This document shows positions 8,924 to 18,305 of a stretch of DNA of 64,000 bases, piece after piece (position 1 is the first letter of the stretch; each line of letters starts with the position of its first letter). The notes beneath the pieces were generated by a model. That model saw only the letters and a program-made list of their open reading frames with translations, searched no databases and had not been told where the DNA came from. A program made the translations under genes and the position numbers. The stretch comes from Neopararhizobium haloflavum (GTDB lineage Bacteria; Pseudomonadota; Alphaproteobacteria; Rhizobiales; Rhizobiaceae): assembly GCF_002750855.1 (NCBI RefSeq), contig NZ_NWUC01000008.1, positions 62,001 to 126,000 on the forward strand, in the 5' to 3' direction.

Positions 8924-9688
8924 ATGTATCTGACAGCGCGACAGAGCGACATCGTCGCTCTTGCCAAGGAGCGCGGACGCGTGCTCGTCGACGACCTTTC
9001 GGCGCGCTTTGCCGTGACGCCCCAGACGATCCGCAAGGATCTCAACGATCTCTGCGACATGAAGCAGCTCGTGCGCATCCATGGCGGCGCGATGCTGCCG
9101 AGCGGCAACGAGAACATGGAATACGAGCAGCGCAAGCTCATCGCCGCCCGTGAGAAGCTGAGGATAGGCGAGCGGGCCGCCGCGCTCATTCCCGACAACG
9201 CGTCGCTCTTCATCAACATCGGCACCACGACGGAGGCGGTCGGCGAAGCGCTGACCGGGCATTCCAGCCTGATGGTGATCACCAACAACATCAATGTGGC
9301 CAACAAGCTGCGTCTCTTCCCGGCACTGGAAGTGATCATCGCGGGCGGTGTGGTGCGTGGCTCCGACGGCGGCGTCGTCGGTGAAGCCGCGGTCGATTTC
9401 ATTCGTCAGTTCAAGGTGGACTACGCCGTCATCGGCGCATCCGCGCTCGATGCCGACGGGGCCTTGCTCGACTATGACTTTCGCGAGGTGAAGGTGGCGC
9501 AGGCGATCATCGCCAATGCCCGGCACGTCATTCTGGTGTGCGATTCCACCAAGTTCGAGCGCAACGCGCCGGTGCGCATCGGCCATCTCTCGCAGGTCGG
9601 AACGTTCATCACCGATCGCTGCGATCGCGACAGCATTCGCAACATCTGCGCGGAGGCCGATGTCCGGCTCATCGAGACCGATATCTGA
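8924..9688 (+). CDS. glpR: DeoR-family regulator, GlpR-type
   Basis: This 254-residue repressor has an N-terminal DeoR helix-turn-helix (about residues 6-60, with TPQTIRKDLNDL as recognition helix region) and a C-terminal sugar-phosphate sensor domain with NIGTTTEAV and GASALDADGALLDYD. DeoR proteins of this type bind a phosphorylated ligand; next to glpD-glpK that ligand is probably glycerol-3-phosphate. ATG 8924 has AAGGGAG upstream. A TATAGT at 8887-8892 could be its -10 box. glpD follows after a 113-base promoter region with TTCG repeats that fit a GlpR operator. Confidence 0.85.
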   Translation: MYLTARQSDIVALAKERGRVLVDDLSARFAVTPQTIRKDLNDLCDMKQLVRIHGGAMLPSGNENMEYEQRKLIAAREKLRIGERAAALIPDNASLFINIGTTTEAVGEALTGHSSLMVITNNINVANKLRLFPALEVIIAGGVVRGSDGGVVGEAAVDFIRQFKVDYAVIGASALDADGALLDYDFREVKVAQAIIANARHVILVCDSTKFERNAPVRIGHLSQVGTFITDRCDRDSIRNICAEADVRLIETDI

Positions 9689-9712
9689 CGCGGGGTTCGG
9701 CGCGTTGATTGT

Positions 9713-9773
9713 TTGACATTCGTTTCAGGTTCACTATCCTTTCGGAAAGTTTCGATCGGCTTCGATCCTCGAA
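9713..9773 (+). promoter_or_regulatory. glpD promoter with 10-bp-spaced TTCG repeats (candidate GlpR operator)
   Basis: TTGACA at 9713-9718 and TATCCT at 9735-9740, 16 bases apart, make a good sigma-70 promoter. Directly after it TTCG occurs at 9741, 9751 and 9761, exactly one helical turn apart. The last forms TTCGA-N3-TCGAA. DeoR/GlpR proteins commonly recognise TTCG-containing sites, so this is the likely operator. The assignment of GlpR to it is inferred. Confidence 0.65.
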
Positions 9774-9801
9774 GCGAACACAGCAGCGTCCGGACATATC
9801 A

Positions 9802-11331
9802 TTGGCACAGACCGACACAGTCGACATCTTCATCGTCGGAGGCGGCATCAATGGCTGCGGCATTGCGCGCGATGCCGTGGGCCGCGGTTATTCGGTGTGC
9901 CTGGCCGAGATGAACGACCTGGCGTCGGGCACCTCCTCCTGGTCGACCAAGCTCGTCCATGGCGGCCTTCGCTATCTCGAGCACTACGAGTTCCGGCTGG
10001 TGCGTGAAGCGTTGATGGAGCGTGAGGTGCTGTGGGCGATGGCGCCTCACATCATCCGGCCGCTGCGTTTCGTGCTGCCGCATCATCGCGGCCTGCGCCC
10101 GGCCTGGCTGCTGCGCCTTGGTCTTTTTCTCTACGACCATATCGGCGGACGCAAGAAACTGCCGGCAACGCGCACGCTCGACATGCGCCGCGACGAAACC
10201 GGCAAGCCGCTCGGGCCGGATTTCGTCAAGGGGTTCGAGTATTCCGATTGCTGGGTCGATGATGCGCGGCTTGTCGCGCTCAACGCGCGCGATGCCGCCG
10301 AGCGCGGCGCCGAGATTCTGACGCGCACCGAAATGGTGGCCGCGAGGGCGAAGGGCGACGGCTGGTCGATCACGCTTGCCGACCGCGCCAGCGGCACTAC
10401 GCGCGAGGTGCGCGCGCGGCTTCTCGTCAACGCGGCGGGGCCATGGGTCGACCATATCCTTGCCCGTCCGCTCGGCCGTGACAGCGCGCACAATGTCCGC
10501 CTCGTGCAGGGCAGCCACATCGTGGTGAAGAAGCTCTACGATCATGACCGCTGCTATATCTTCCAGAACGGCGACGGTCGCATCATCTTCGCCATTCCCT
10601 ATGAAGACGAGTTCACGCTGATCGGCACGACCGACCAGGACTACGAGGGCGATCCGCAGGACGTCGCGATCACCGACGGGGAAGTTGACTATCTCTGCGC
10701 CGCGGCCAGCGAGTATTTCGCCGCGCCCGTGTCGCGCGAGAATGTCGTCTGGACCTATTCCGGTGTCCGCCCGCTTTATGACGATGGCGCCTCCAAGGCG
10801 CAGGAAGCAACGCGAGACTATGTCCTGAAGACCGAGCGGGTCGACGGAAAGGCCCCGCTGGTCAACATTTTCGGCGGCAAGATCACCACCTATCGGCGCC
10901 TGGCCGAATCCATGATGGAGCGGATCGCCGACGCCATCGGTGGCAAGGGCCGTGCCTGGACCGCGGGCGCGGCGCTTCCAGGGGGCGATTTCGCGGTCGA
11001 GGACTTCGATCTTGAGGTGTCACGCCTCAGGAAAGCCTATGCGTTTCTCGAGCCCGCTCATGCGCGCCGCCTCGTTCGGCTTTACGGGACGCAGGCACAC
11101 ACGCTTCTCGGGCCGGCACAGGGGACGGCCGATCTCGGCCGCCATTTCGGCGCCGATCTCTATGCTGCCGAGGTCGACTACCTGATCGCCAACGAATGGG
11201 CCCGCACGGCGCAGGATGTGCTCTGGCGGCGCACCAAGCGCGGCCTGCATGTCGGCGAGGGGACCCACGCCGCGCTCGACGCATACATGGCCGACCGGAT
11301 CGGCGCGGTGCAGGCGGCTGCCGCGCAATAG
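9802..11331 (+). CDS. glpD: Glycerol-3-phosphate dehydrogenase (FAD, aerobic)
   Basis: GlpD oxidises glycerol-3-phosphate to dihydroxyacetone phosphate at the membrane and reduces quinone. The FAD-binding motif is FIVGGGINGCGIARDA close to the N-terminus, followed by the conserved LVHGGLRYLEHYEFRLV and, later, FGGKITTYR. I choose TTG 9802 as start because it places the FAD motif about 10 residues in, as in other GlpD proteins, and because the promoter at 9713-9740 lies upstream. This gives 509 residues, close to the usual length. glpK follows 78 bases downstream, and together they feed glycerol and imported glycerol-3-phosphate into glycolysis. Confidence 0.95.
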   Translation: MAQTDTVDIFIVGGGINGCGIARDAVGRGYSVCLAEMNDLASGTSSWSTKLVHGGLRYLEHYEFRLVREALMEREVLWAMAPHIIRPLRFVLPHHRGLRPAWLLRLGLFLYDHIGGRKKLPATRTLDMRRDETGKPLGPDFVKGFEYSDCWVDDARLVALNARDAAERGAEILTRTEMVAARAKGDGWSITLADRASGTTREVRARLLVNAAGPWVDHILARPLGRDSAHNVRLVQGSHIVVKKLYDHDRCYIFQNGDGRIIFAIPYEDEFTLIGTTDQDYEGDPQDVAITDGEVDYLCAAASEYFAAPVSRENVVWTYSGVRPLYDDGASKAQEATRDYVLKTERVDGKAPLVNIFGGKITTYRRLAESMMERIADAIGGKGRAWTAGAALPGGDFAVEDFDLEVSRLRKAYAFLEPAHARRLVRLYGTQAHTLLGPAQGTADLGRHFGADLYAAEVDYLIANEWARTAQDVLWRRTKRGLHVGEGTHAALDAYMADRIGAVQAAAAQ

Positions 11332-11409
11332 CAATAGGTCCGGCGGTTTCCTCGCGCGCGCCGAAGAGCTAAAGCGGAGATCGAAACGCAAGAGACGGGC
11401 GGGAGGATC

Positions 11410-12909
11410 ATGACCGCGACGCACATCCTGGCCATCGACCAGGGCACCACATCGAGCCGCGCCATCGTCTTCGATGCCGAGCGCGCTGTCGCCGGCAGCG
11501 GGCAGAAGGAATTCAAGCAGCACTTTCCAAAATCGGGCTGGGTGGAGCACGATGCCGACGAGATCTGGAAGACCGTCACCTGGTCGGTCGAGGAGGCGCT
11601 GAGGAACGCCGGGATCGGAGCCGAAGACGTCGCTGCGATCGGCATCACCAACCAGCGCGAGACCGTCGTCGTCTGGGACCGCGAGACGGGCGAGCCCATC
11701 CACCGTGCGATCGTCTGGCAGGATCGCCGCACGGCGGCGCGCTGTGCCGAGCTCAAGGATGGCGGACATGAGGCGATGGTGGCTCGCAAGACCGGCCTCC
11801 TGCTCGATCCGTATTTTTCGGCGACCAAGCTCGCCTGGTTGCTCGACACCGTCGGCGGCGCGCGCGAGCGGGCCGAGGCGGGCGCCCTGTGTTTCGGCAC
11901 AATCGACACCTTCCTGATCTGGCGGCTGACCGGCGGCACGTCCTTCGTCACCGACGCGACGAACGCCTCGCGCACGCTGCTTTTCGATATTAAGACGCAG
12001 GACTGGGACGACGAACTGCTGGCGCTTTTCGGCGTGCCGCGGGCGATGCTGCCGGAGGTGCTCGACTGCGCGGCGGATTTCGGCACGGCCAAGAAGTCGC
12101 TTTTCGGCGCGGGGATACCGATTCTCGGCGTTGCCGGGGACCAGCAGGCGGCAACGATCGGCCAGGCCTGCTTTGCGCCCGGCATGCTGAAATCGACCTA
12201 TGGGACCGGCTGCTTCGCGCTGCTCAACACCGGCGCGGACCGCGTCGCATCGAAGAACCGTCTTTTGACCACGATCGCCTACAGGCTGGGCGGCGAAACG
12301 ACCTATGCGCTGGAAGGCTCGATCTTCGTTGCCGGCGCCGGGGTGCAGTGGCTGCGCGACGGCATCGGCGTGATCGAGAAGGCAGACGACAGCGGGGCGC
12401 TGGCCGAACGGGCCGATCCCGAGCAGGACGTCTACCTCGTGCCGGCCTTCACCGGCCTTGGCGCACCGCACTGGGACGCCGACGCGCGCGGTGCGATCTT
12501 CGGCATGACGCGCAACACCGGTCCGGCGGAGTTCGCCCGCGCCGCTCTGGAGGCCACCTGCTTCCAGACCTGCGACCTGCTCGATGCGATGCATGGCGAC
12601 TGGTCGGGCGCCAACGGCGACACCGTGCTGCGTGTCGATGGCGGCATGGTCGCTTCCGACTGGACGATGCAGCGCCTTGCCGATCTTCTGAACGCGCCGG
12701 TCGACCGTCCGACGATCCTGGAGACCACGGCGCTCGGCGCGGCCTGGCTTGCCGGCTCGCACGCCGGCCTATGGCCGGACCGCGACGCCTTCGCGAAGGC
12801 GTGGGAGCGCGACCGGCGCTTCGAACCGCGGATGGACGCGGCAACGCGCACGCGCAAACGGGCCGGCTGGTCGGCTGCGGTGCGCCGTACGCTCACCGAC
12901 ACGCGCTGA
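11410..12909 (+). CDS. glpK: Glycerol kinase
   Basis: This 499-residue FGGY-family kinase phosphorylates glycerol to glycerol-3-phosphate. It begins with the phosphate-binding [15 protein letters not shown] and has the family features FTGLGAPHW and [11 protein letters not shown] in the C-terminal half. The start has GGGAGGATC just upstream. It follows glpD in the same direction and meets the phn operon end to end, with only 30 bases between the converging stops. I see no clear terminator in that gap. Confidence 0.97.
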   Translation: MTATHILAIDQGTTSSRAIVFDAERAVAGSGQKEFKQHFPKSGWVEHDADEIWKTVTWSVEEALRNAGIGAEDVAAIGITNQRETVVVWDRETGEPIHRAIVWQDRRTAARCAELKDGGHEAMVARKTGLLLDPYFSATKLAWLLDTVGGARERAEAGALCFGTIDTFLIWRLTGGTSFVTDATNASRTLLFDIKTQDWDDELLALFGVPRAMLPEVLDCAADFGTAKKSLFGAGIPILGVAGDQQAATIGQACFAPGMLKSTYGTGCFALLNTGADRVASKNRLLTTIAYRLGGETTYALEGSIFVAGAGVQWLRDGIGVIEKADDSGALAERADPEQDVYLVPAFTGLGAPHWDADARGAIFGMTRNTGPAEFARAALEATCFQTCDLLDAMHGDWSGANGDTVLRVDGGMVASDWTMQRLADLLNAPVDRPTILETTALGAAWLAGSHAGLWPDRDAFAKAWERDRRFEPRMDAATRTRKRAGWSAAVRRTLTDTR

Positions 12910-12939
12910 TCGCCGAGCGTTCCGCGTCGCCACGAAGCT

Positions 12940-13743
12940 TCAGATGATCCGCTTGCGCAGGACGGCGGAGATGATTTCACCGAGAATGACCAGCGCCAGG
13001 ATGGCCAGCAGCACGGTCGCCGCTTCCTGCCATGCGAACGTATCGATGGCGCCCTGCAGGATCACGCCGATGCCCCCTGCGCCGACCAGGCCAAGCACGG
13101 TCGATTCGCGCAGGTTGATGTCCCAGCGAAGGATGGAGACGGCGAGGAATGTCGGCATCACCTGCGGCATGATCGCATAAAGGATGATCTTGAAGCGCGA
13201 CGCCCCCGTTGCTTCCAGCGCTTCGACGGGGCGGCGGTCGATCTCCTCGATCGCCTCGCCCATCAACTTGCCGAGAAATCCCAGCGAGCGGAAGGTGATG
13301 GCCAGGATGCCGGCGACGACGCCGGGTCCGAAGATCGCCACGAAGAGCAGCGCCCAGATGATGGTGTTGACCGATCGGCTCGACACCAGGATGAAGCGGC
13401 CGAGCCACAAGGTTGCGGCGTTGGGGGTCGTGTTCTGCGCCGCGATGTAGGCGACGGGGAAGGAAAGCGCGACGCCGATAACGGTGGCGATGGTGGCGAT
13501 GTTCACCGTCTCCAGCAGCGCCGCGAGGATCGAGCGCAGATTGGTGACGTCCGGCGGCACCATGCGGCCGAAAAGGTCGGCCATCTGTTCGGGAGCATCG
13601 ATCAGCCACGGCCAGAAGATTTCGACATTGCCGAACGCCCACACGATGGCGATCAGGATGAAGGCGAAGATGGCGTAGCGCTGCATGCGCTGGCGCGGCG
13701 TGAAGCGTGCCCAGTCCTCGGGGTGTGCGTCGAGACTTACCAT
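12940..13743 (-). CDS. phnE: Phosphonate-type ABC transporter permease (second PhnE)
   Basis: This 267-residue membrane protein of the BPD permease family has about six membrane segments and a permease loop with LMGEAIEEIDRRPVEAL, typical of PhnE. It starts with MVSLDAHPEDWARFTP and overlaps the preceding permease gene by seven bases. Together with that paralogue it forms the channel of the PhnDCE1E2 importer. It is the last gene of the operon. The substrate class (phosphonate, phosphite or similar) comes from the PhnD subunit. Confidence 0.9.
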   Translation of the reverse strand: MVSLDAHPEDWARFTPRQRMQRYAIFAFILIAIVWAFGNVEIFWPWLIDAPEQMADLFGRMVPPDVTNLRSILAALLETVNIATIATVIGVALSFPVAYIAAQNTTPNAATLWLGRFILVSSRSVNTIIWALLFVAIFGPGVVAGILAITFRSLGFLGKLMGEAIEEIDRRPVEALEATGASRFKIILYAIMPQVMPTFLAVSILRWDINLRESTVLGLVGAGGIGVILQGAIDTFAWQEAATVLLAILALVILGEIISAVLRKRII

Positions 13744-14531
13744 ATCCGCTTCCTGATCTGACCGCTCACGGCCTCGGAGATGAGGATCGCGCCGATGATC
13801 ACCAGCATGATGGCGAGCGCGAAGTCGTAGTCGTAGCGTCCGAAGGCATTGGCGAGCGTCGAGCCGATGCCGCCAGCGCCGACGATGCCGACCACGGCGG
13901 AGGCGCGCAGATTGCTGTCGAGCTGGTAGATCGAAAGCCCGATCTGGCGCGGCATGATCTGCGGGAATACGGCATAGATGAGCGTCTGCGGATAGTTGGC
14001 GCCGGCCGCGCGCATCGCTTCGACCTGGCCTTCGTCGATCTCCTCGATCCGTTCCGCCAGCATCTTGGCGACGAAGCCGATCGTGTAGACGATGAGCGTC
14101 AGGATGCCTGCAAGCGGCCCGAAGCCGACGGCCTTGACGAAAATGATGGCGACGATGACGGGATGGAAGCTGCGCGCCACGATGATCAGGCCGCGACCGA
14201 ACCAGTAGACCGGCAGTGGCGCCAGATTGCGCGCTGCCATCAGCGCGATCGGGATGGACAGCAGCACGCCGCCGGCCGTCGAGATGATGGCGATCTGCAG
14301 GCTTTCCAAAAAGCCCTCGATCAAGAGTTCGTGGCGGTCGAAGTTGGGCGGAAAGGCGCCGGAGAAGATGCGCTGTGCCCGCTCCAGACCTTCCGCCGCG
14401 CGGCCCCAGTCGAAGGGGAGGGTGCCGATCGCCCAGCCGAAATAGACGAGGATCGCCGCCCAGACCGTATAGCGGATCACCGGGTTGGCGATAAAGGGCG
14501 GCTTGTGCCAGGTGTCGCGCGCGGTCGTCAT
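13737..14531 (-). CDS. phnE: Phosphonate-type ABC transporter permease (first PhnE)
   Basis: This 264-residue permease is paralogous to the next gene, with a conserved loop MLAERIEEIDEGQVEAMRAA near the middle and about six hydrophobic segments. Its ATG overlaps the phnC stop (ATGA), and its own end overlaps the second permease gene, so the three are translationally coupled. Two different PhnE proteins in one operon are common in rhizobia. It probably pairs with the other as a heterodimer in the inner membrane. Confidence 0.9.
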   Translation of the reverse strand: MTTARDTWHKPPFIANPVIRYTVWAAILVYFGWAIGTLPFDWGRAAEGLERAQRIFSGAFPPNFDRHELLIEGFLESLQIAIISTAGGVLLSIPIALMAARNLAPLPVYWFGRGLIIVARSFHPVIVAIIFVKAVGFGPLAGILTLIVYTIGFVAKMLAERIEEIDEGQVEAMRAAGANYPQTLIYAVFPQIMPRQIGLSIYQLDSNLRASAVVGIVGAGGIGSTLANAFGRYDYDFALAIMLVIIGAILISEAVSGQIRKRIW

Positions 14532-15331
14532 GACGTATGCATCGCCGCACTGCCGACCGCCGGGGCCGCGTGCGAACTGTCGCCGCGCTCCTGCGCGGGA
14601 ACGCCGGCATAGATCTCGTCCATGGCCGGCTTGTCGAGCGCCTCGGGCTTGTCGTCGAAGATGATGCGGCCGAAGCGCATGCCGACGATGCGGTCGGTAT
14701 AGGCCTTGGCCTCGTGCACATTGTGGATGTTGATCATCACCGGAAGCGACAGCTCGCGCGAGAGCGAACGCAGCAGTTCCATGATCTGCTCGGAGGTCTT
14801 GGGGTCGAGCGAGGCTGTCGGCTCGTCGGCGAGCAGGATTTCCGGCTCCTGCATCAGCGCGCGGACCACGCCGACGCGCTGGCGCTCGCCGCCGGACAGT
14901 TCGTCGGCGCGCTTGTTGGCATAGTGCGCGATACCGACGCGCTCCATCAGGTCGAAGGCCCGGCGAATGTCCGCCTTGGGGTATTTGCGCAGCGCTGCGC
15001 GCCATGTGGAGATGTAGCCGAGCCGGCCCGACTGCACGTTCTCCATGACCGTCAGCCGGTCGACGAGGTTGAACCCCTGGAACACCATTCCGATGCGCCG
15101 GCGCGCAGCGCGCAATTCGCGGCCCTTGAGCGCGGTCATGTCGACGCCATTGAGCTCGATCGTGCCCGACGTCGGCTGCACCAGCCGGTTGATGCAGCGA
15201 AGCAGCGTGCTCTTGCCGGCACCCGAAGCGCCGATGACGGACACGAGGCCGCCCTCGACGGTCAGGTCGAGATTCTTGAGCACCGGCTTGTCGGAGCCGT
15301 AGCTTTTGACGAGGTTGGAGATGCGAAGCAT
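14528..15331 (-). CDS. phnC: Phosphonate ABC transporter ATP-binding protein
   Basis: This 267-residue ATPase has Walker A GASGAGKST, the signature LSGGERQRVGVVRAL and Walker B ILLADEPTASLD, as in PhnC. The start is at MLRISNLVKSYG. It follows phnD after a 123-base gap that holds a strong hairpin. It energises import by the two PhnE permeases. No C-P lyase (phnG-M) or phosphonatase gene is visible in this window, so what becomes of the cargo is unknown here. Confidence 0.93.
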   Translation of the reverse strand: MLRISNLVKSYGSDKPVLKNLDLTVEGGLVSVIGASGAGKSTLLRCINRLVQPTSGTIELNGVDMTALKGRELRAARRRIGMVFQGFNLVDRLTVMENVQSGRLGYISTWRAALRKYPKADIRRAFDLMERVGIAHYANKRADELSGGERQRVGVVRALMQEPEILLADEPTASLDPKTSEQIMELLRSLSRELSLPVMINIHNVHEAKAYTDRIVGMRFGRIIFDDKPEALDKPAMDEIYAGVPAQERGDSSHAAPAVGSAAMHTS

Positions 15332-15406
15332 GGCACAGCCTTTGGCGCCGCTTTTGGCCCGGGCATGATCTGCCGGACCTTCAAAACGCGGCGAAAATGA
15401 AAAATC

Positions 15407-15443
15407 GGGACCGGCGCGGCCTTTCGCGGGCCGCGCCGGTCCC
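15407..15443 (-). terminator. Strong hairpin with T-tract between phnD and phnC
   Basis: A perfect 15-bp stem (15407-15421 with 15429-15443) is followed on the minus strand by GATTTTTC. It has the form of an intrinsic terminator but lies inside the operon, straight after the binding-protein gene. Partial termination or 3'-end protection would give more phnD than phnCEE message. Confidence 0.75.
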
Positions 15444-15454
15444 GGCATCGTGGG

Positions 15455-16462
15455 TTATTCCGCGGCCAGACCCTGCGGCGTGTATTCGACACCGTTGGTC
15501 TTCTGGATCTGGCGGATGATCGCCCAATCCTTCTGGTAGGAGATCGGGATGAACTTGGTCACGCCAGCGAATTCCTCGCCGAGCGCCGTGCCCTCGAAAT
15601 CAAACGAGAAGAAGGCTTCCTCGATCTTCTCCTTCAGCTCCGGCGCGAGGTTGTGCGCGTAGGTGTAGGAGGTCGTCGGGAAGGGTTCCGATTCCCAGAC
15701 GATCTTGACTTCCTCGGGGTCATAAAGACCGCGCTCGGCCATGCGGTCGACCACTTCGGACGCCACGGGCGCGGCGTCGTAGTCGCCGGCGACGACGCCC
15801 AGCATCGACTGGTCGTGCGAGCCGGAATAGGTGACCTCGTAATCCTCGTCCGGGGTGACGCCGAGATCGGGGAAGAGGGCGCGCGGCGCCTGGTTGCCCG
15901 AGTTGGACGTCGGCGAGGTGTGCGCGATGCGCTTGCCGGCCAGATCTTCCATGGTCTCGATGCCGGAATCGGTGCGGGTGTAGACCTGCAGCGTATAACC
16001 GAAGCGCCCGTCGTCAGCGCCCATCAGCGCGAAGGGAACGGCGCCGGCGAGATTGACCGCGAAGGGCGTCGGGCCGGTCGAGAAACCCGCGATGTGCAGG
16101 CGGCCGGAGCGCATGGCCTCGACTTCCGCCGAGTTCGACTGCACGGCGAAGAACTGCACGTCCTTGCCGGTCACTTCTTCCAGATGCTCGATGAAGGGAT
16201 CCCAGATGTCCTCGTAGACGGCCGGATCCTCGACGGGCGTGTAGGCGAAAACCAGCGTGTCGGGGTCTTCCAGCATGCTCTCGTCGGTCGGCGCGTCGGC
16301 AACGAGGTCGCCGTCGGCGTCGCAATACATCGTGTCGAGCGCGCCGCGTTCGGCGCAGTCCTCCTGGGCGAAAGCACCCGGTGCGCCAAGCGCGAGGGCA
16401 AAGGCGCATGTGGCAAGTGCCACACGCACGGGCGTAACGGTCTTGGTGATGGCTGTGTGCAT
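15455..16462 (-). CDS. phnD: Phosphonate/phosphite-type ABC transporter binding protein
   Basis: This 335-residue periplasmic protein starts with a signal peptide ending in GAPGAFAQED. The PhnD family features are present: a ligand anchor SPTSNSGNQAPRALF, GSHDQSMLGVVAGDYDAA and the motif around APVASEV. The start at 16462 has GGAGGAGA upstream. A short acidic, two-cysteine stretch (CAERGALDTMYC) just after the signal is a feature I do not recognise from the best-known members. The exact ligand cannot be read from sequence. Location inside a glycerol-phosphate locus suggests an organophosphorus compound. Confidence 0.9.
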   Translation of the reverse strand: MHTAITKTVTPVRVALATCAFALALGAPGAFAQEDCAERGALDTMYCDADGDLVADAPTDESMLEDPDTLVFAYTPVEDPAVYEDIWDPFIEHLEEVTGKDVQFFAVQSNSAEVEAMRSGRLHIAGFSTGPTPFAVNLAGAVPFALMGADDGRFGYTLQVYTRTDSGIETMEDLAGKRIAHTSPTSNSGNQAPRALFPDLGVTPDEDYEVTYSGSHDQSMLGVVAGDYDAAPVASEVVDRMAERGLYDPEEVKIVWESEPFPTTSYTYAHNLAPELKEKIEEAFFSFDFEGTALGEEFAGVTKFIPISYQKDWAIIRQIQKTNGVEYTPQGLAAE

Positions 16463-16576
16463 TGTTGTCTCCTCCGGATGCGGCTTCAGGGGGTCGTCTG
16501 CGCGACCCACCGCTCGATCAGACCATAGAGGCGACGGATTGGGACGCGCAACAACAAATCTGCTTTTTTGTGTGAC

Positions 16577-16597
16577 TTGCCAGATTTTTTTTGGCAG
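16577..16597. promoter_or_regulatory. Dyad in the divergent phnD / HAD phosphatase promoter region
   Basis: TTGCCAG and TTGGCAG flank a run of T in the 191 bases between the two divergent starts, giving the inverted repeat TGCCA-N10-TGGCA. It is the only obvious dyad there and could be an operator for either direction. I see no convincing Pho box pair. The region is unusually T-rich for this window. Confidence 0.35.
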
Positions 16598-16653
16598 TTT
16601 CAGTGAAAGTCGCAGATGCGTCGTCGACGCCGCCATTCGGGGAAACGCCAAAC

Positions 16654-17487
16654 ATGACACCGCCGCCTGCCGCGCTCGCCACCGTCGAGACGCCTTTGCC
16701 GCTCGGCAATCTGCCTGCCGACCGGCTGAGGTCTGTCGACGTGGTGCTGACCGATATCGACGATACGTTGACGCTCGACGGGCGTCTGCCCGCTGTCGCC
16801 TATGGCGCGCTGGAGCGGCTGCGCGCGGCCGGAAAGATCGTGATCCCGGTCACCGGCCGGCCGGCGGGATGGTGCGACCTCATCGCGCGGCTCTGGCCCG
16901 TCGATGCCGTCGTCGGCGAGAACGGCGCGTTCTATTTCCACCATTCGCCGGAGAAGGGCATGGTGCGCTGCTATGATCGGGCCGCCGGGCAGAGAGCGCG
17001 CGACCGCGACCGGCTGGAGGGCGTGCGCGATGCGGTCCTTCGCGGCGTGGCGGGTGCACGCGTTTCGGCGGACCAGGCCTACCGCGAATCCGACCTCGCG
17101 ATCGATTTCGCCGAGGATGGCCCGCGTCTCAGCGATGCGGCGATCGACGACATCGTCGCGACCTTCGCCAAGGCCGGGGCGACGGCCAAGGTCTCCTCGA
17201 TCCACGTCAATGGCTGGTTCGGCGACTATGACAAGCTGGGGATGAGCGCGCGGTGCCTGTCGGAGGTATTCGGCATCGATATCCACAGCGAGAATGCACG
17301 CGTTGCCTATGTCGGCGATTCGCCGAATGATGAGCCGATGTTCGCCTTCTTCGACAACAGCGTCGCGGTCGCCAATTTTGCCGCCTTTGCCGACAGGGTC
17401 GAGCGGCAGCCGCGCTACATCACGGCGCGCGAGGGCGGCGAGGGGTTTGCCGAATTCGCCGAGCAGCTGTTGATGAGCGGACGCTGA
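16654..17487 (+). CDS. HAD-superfamily phosphatase (Cof-like, HAD-IIB)
   Basis: This 277-residue cytosolic hydrolase has HAD motif I DIDDTLTLDG (nucleophile Asp in LTDIDDT), motif II IPVTGRP, and motif IV YVGDSPNDEPM. An alpha/beta cap follows motif II, as in sugar-phosphate phosphatases. I take ATG 16654 with GGGGAAA upstream; a TTG further up lies in the promoter dyad. One base separates it from the downstream DeoR gene, and both precede ugpBAEC. I infer a role in dephosphorylating glycerol-3-phosphate or a product of an imported phosphate ester. The substrate is not recognisable. Confidence 0.8.
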   Translation: MTPPPAALATVETPLPLGNLPADRLRSVDVVLTDIDDTLTLDGRLPAVAYGALERLRAAGKIVIPVTGRPAGWCDLIARLWPVDAVVGENGAFYFHHSPEKGMVRCYDRAAGQRARDRDRLEGVRDAVLRGVAGARVSADQAYRESDLAIDFAEDGPRLSDAAIDDIVATFAKAGATAKVSSIHVNGWFGDYDKLGMSARCLSEVFGIDIHSENARVAYVGDSPNDEPMFAFFDNSVAVANFAAFADRVERQPRYITAREGGEGFAEFAEQLLMSGR

Positions 17488-17488
17488 G

Positions 17489-18259
17489 ATGAGCCGTCTC
17501 GGCAAGCTGGAGCGGCGCGACCGCATTCTCGGGCAGCTCAGGCTCTCGCCCCATGTGCGCATTTCCGAGCTTGCCGACCAGTTCGGCGTTTCTACCGAGA
17601 CCGTTCGACGCGACGTCGATGCGCTGAGCCGGCAGGGCCTCGTGGCGCGGGCCTATGGCGGCGCGGCAGCCTCCACGGTCGGCTTCCAGCCGCCCTTCGG
17701 CGAACGCAACCAGCGGCTCGTGGACGAGCGCGCCCGCATCGCAGGCCGTGCCGCCTCGCTGGTCAAACCGGGCGAGGTGGTGATGATCGACGCCGGCTCG
17801 ACGACGACCCAGTTCGCCAAGGCGCTGGCGATGCTGAACGTGCCGCTGACGGTGCTGACCAACAGCCTGTCGGTCGCCACCACGCTGGGCCAGCAGCCAA
17901 CGATCGACATGATCATCTGTCCGGGCGATTTCGTCGCCAGCGAGGCGGCCGTCTACGGCCACGAGACGGAGGCGTTCCTGCGGCGCCACCATGCCGACCA
18001 CGCCTTCATCGGCGCGAGCGGCATTGCCGAAGCGGGCATCATGGACGCCAACCGCCCCGCCAGTGCCATCAAGCGGGTGATGATCGCCCAGGCGCGCCAG
18101 ACGACCTTGCTGATCGACCGTTCGAAATTCGAGAAGAGCTATCTGTCGATCATCTGCCCGCTGTCGGACCTTGATGCGGTGATAACGGACTCGCCGCCGG
18201 GGCGCATGCTGGAACAGGCACTTGGTGCATCCGGCGTGACCCTGCATGTCGCATTGTGA
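17489..18259 (+). CDS. DeoR-family transcriptional regulator of the ugp locus
   Basis: This 256-residue regulator has a DeoR helix-turn-helix (VSTETVRRDVDALSRQG at about residues 34-50) and the sugar-phosphate sensor domain with IDAGSTTTQFA and FIGASGIAEAGIMD. It is a second, distinct DeoR protein in addition to GlpR. It follows the HAD phosphatase at once and lies 157 bases before ugpB, whose upstream region carries repeated CATTTCG motifs. I infer that it controls the ugp transporter in response to a phosphorylated triose. Confidence 0.85.
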   Translation: MSRLGKLERRDRILGQLRLSPHVRISELADQFGVSTETVRRDVDALSRQGLVARAYGGAAASTVGFQPPFGERNQRLVDERARIAGRAASLVKPGEVVMIDAGSTTTQFAKALAMLNVPLTVLTNSLSVATTLGQQPTIDMIICPGDFVASEAAVYGHETEAFLRRHHADHAFIGASGIAEAGIMDANRPASAIKRVMIAQARQTTLLIDRSKFEKSYLSIICPLSDLDAVITDSPPGRMLEQALGASGVTLHVAL

Positions 18260-18305
18260 CAGGGTTATCCACGAAATCGCGTACAGGGTGCGCCTGTCCG
18301 TCGAT

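Noticed and set aside
11020..12762. A 580-codon open frame antisense to glpD/glpK
   Set aside because: It covers two well-supported genes and has no recognisable domain.
12940..14721. Apparent 593-residue fusion of two permeases on the minus strand
   Set aside because: The long frame is read out of frame through the first permease. Two separate PhnE genes with their own starts (14531 and 13743) overlap instead.
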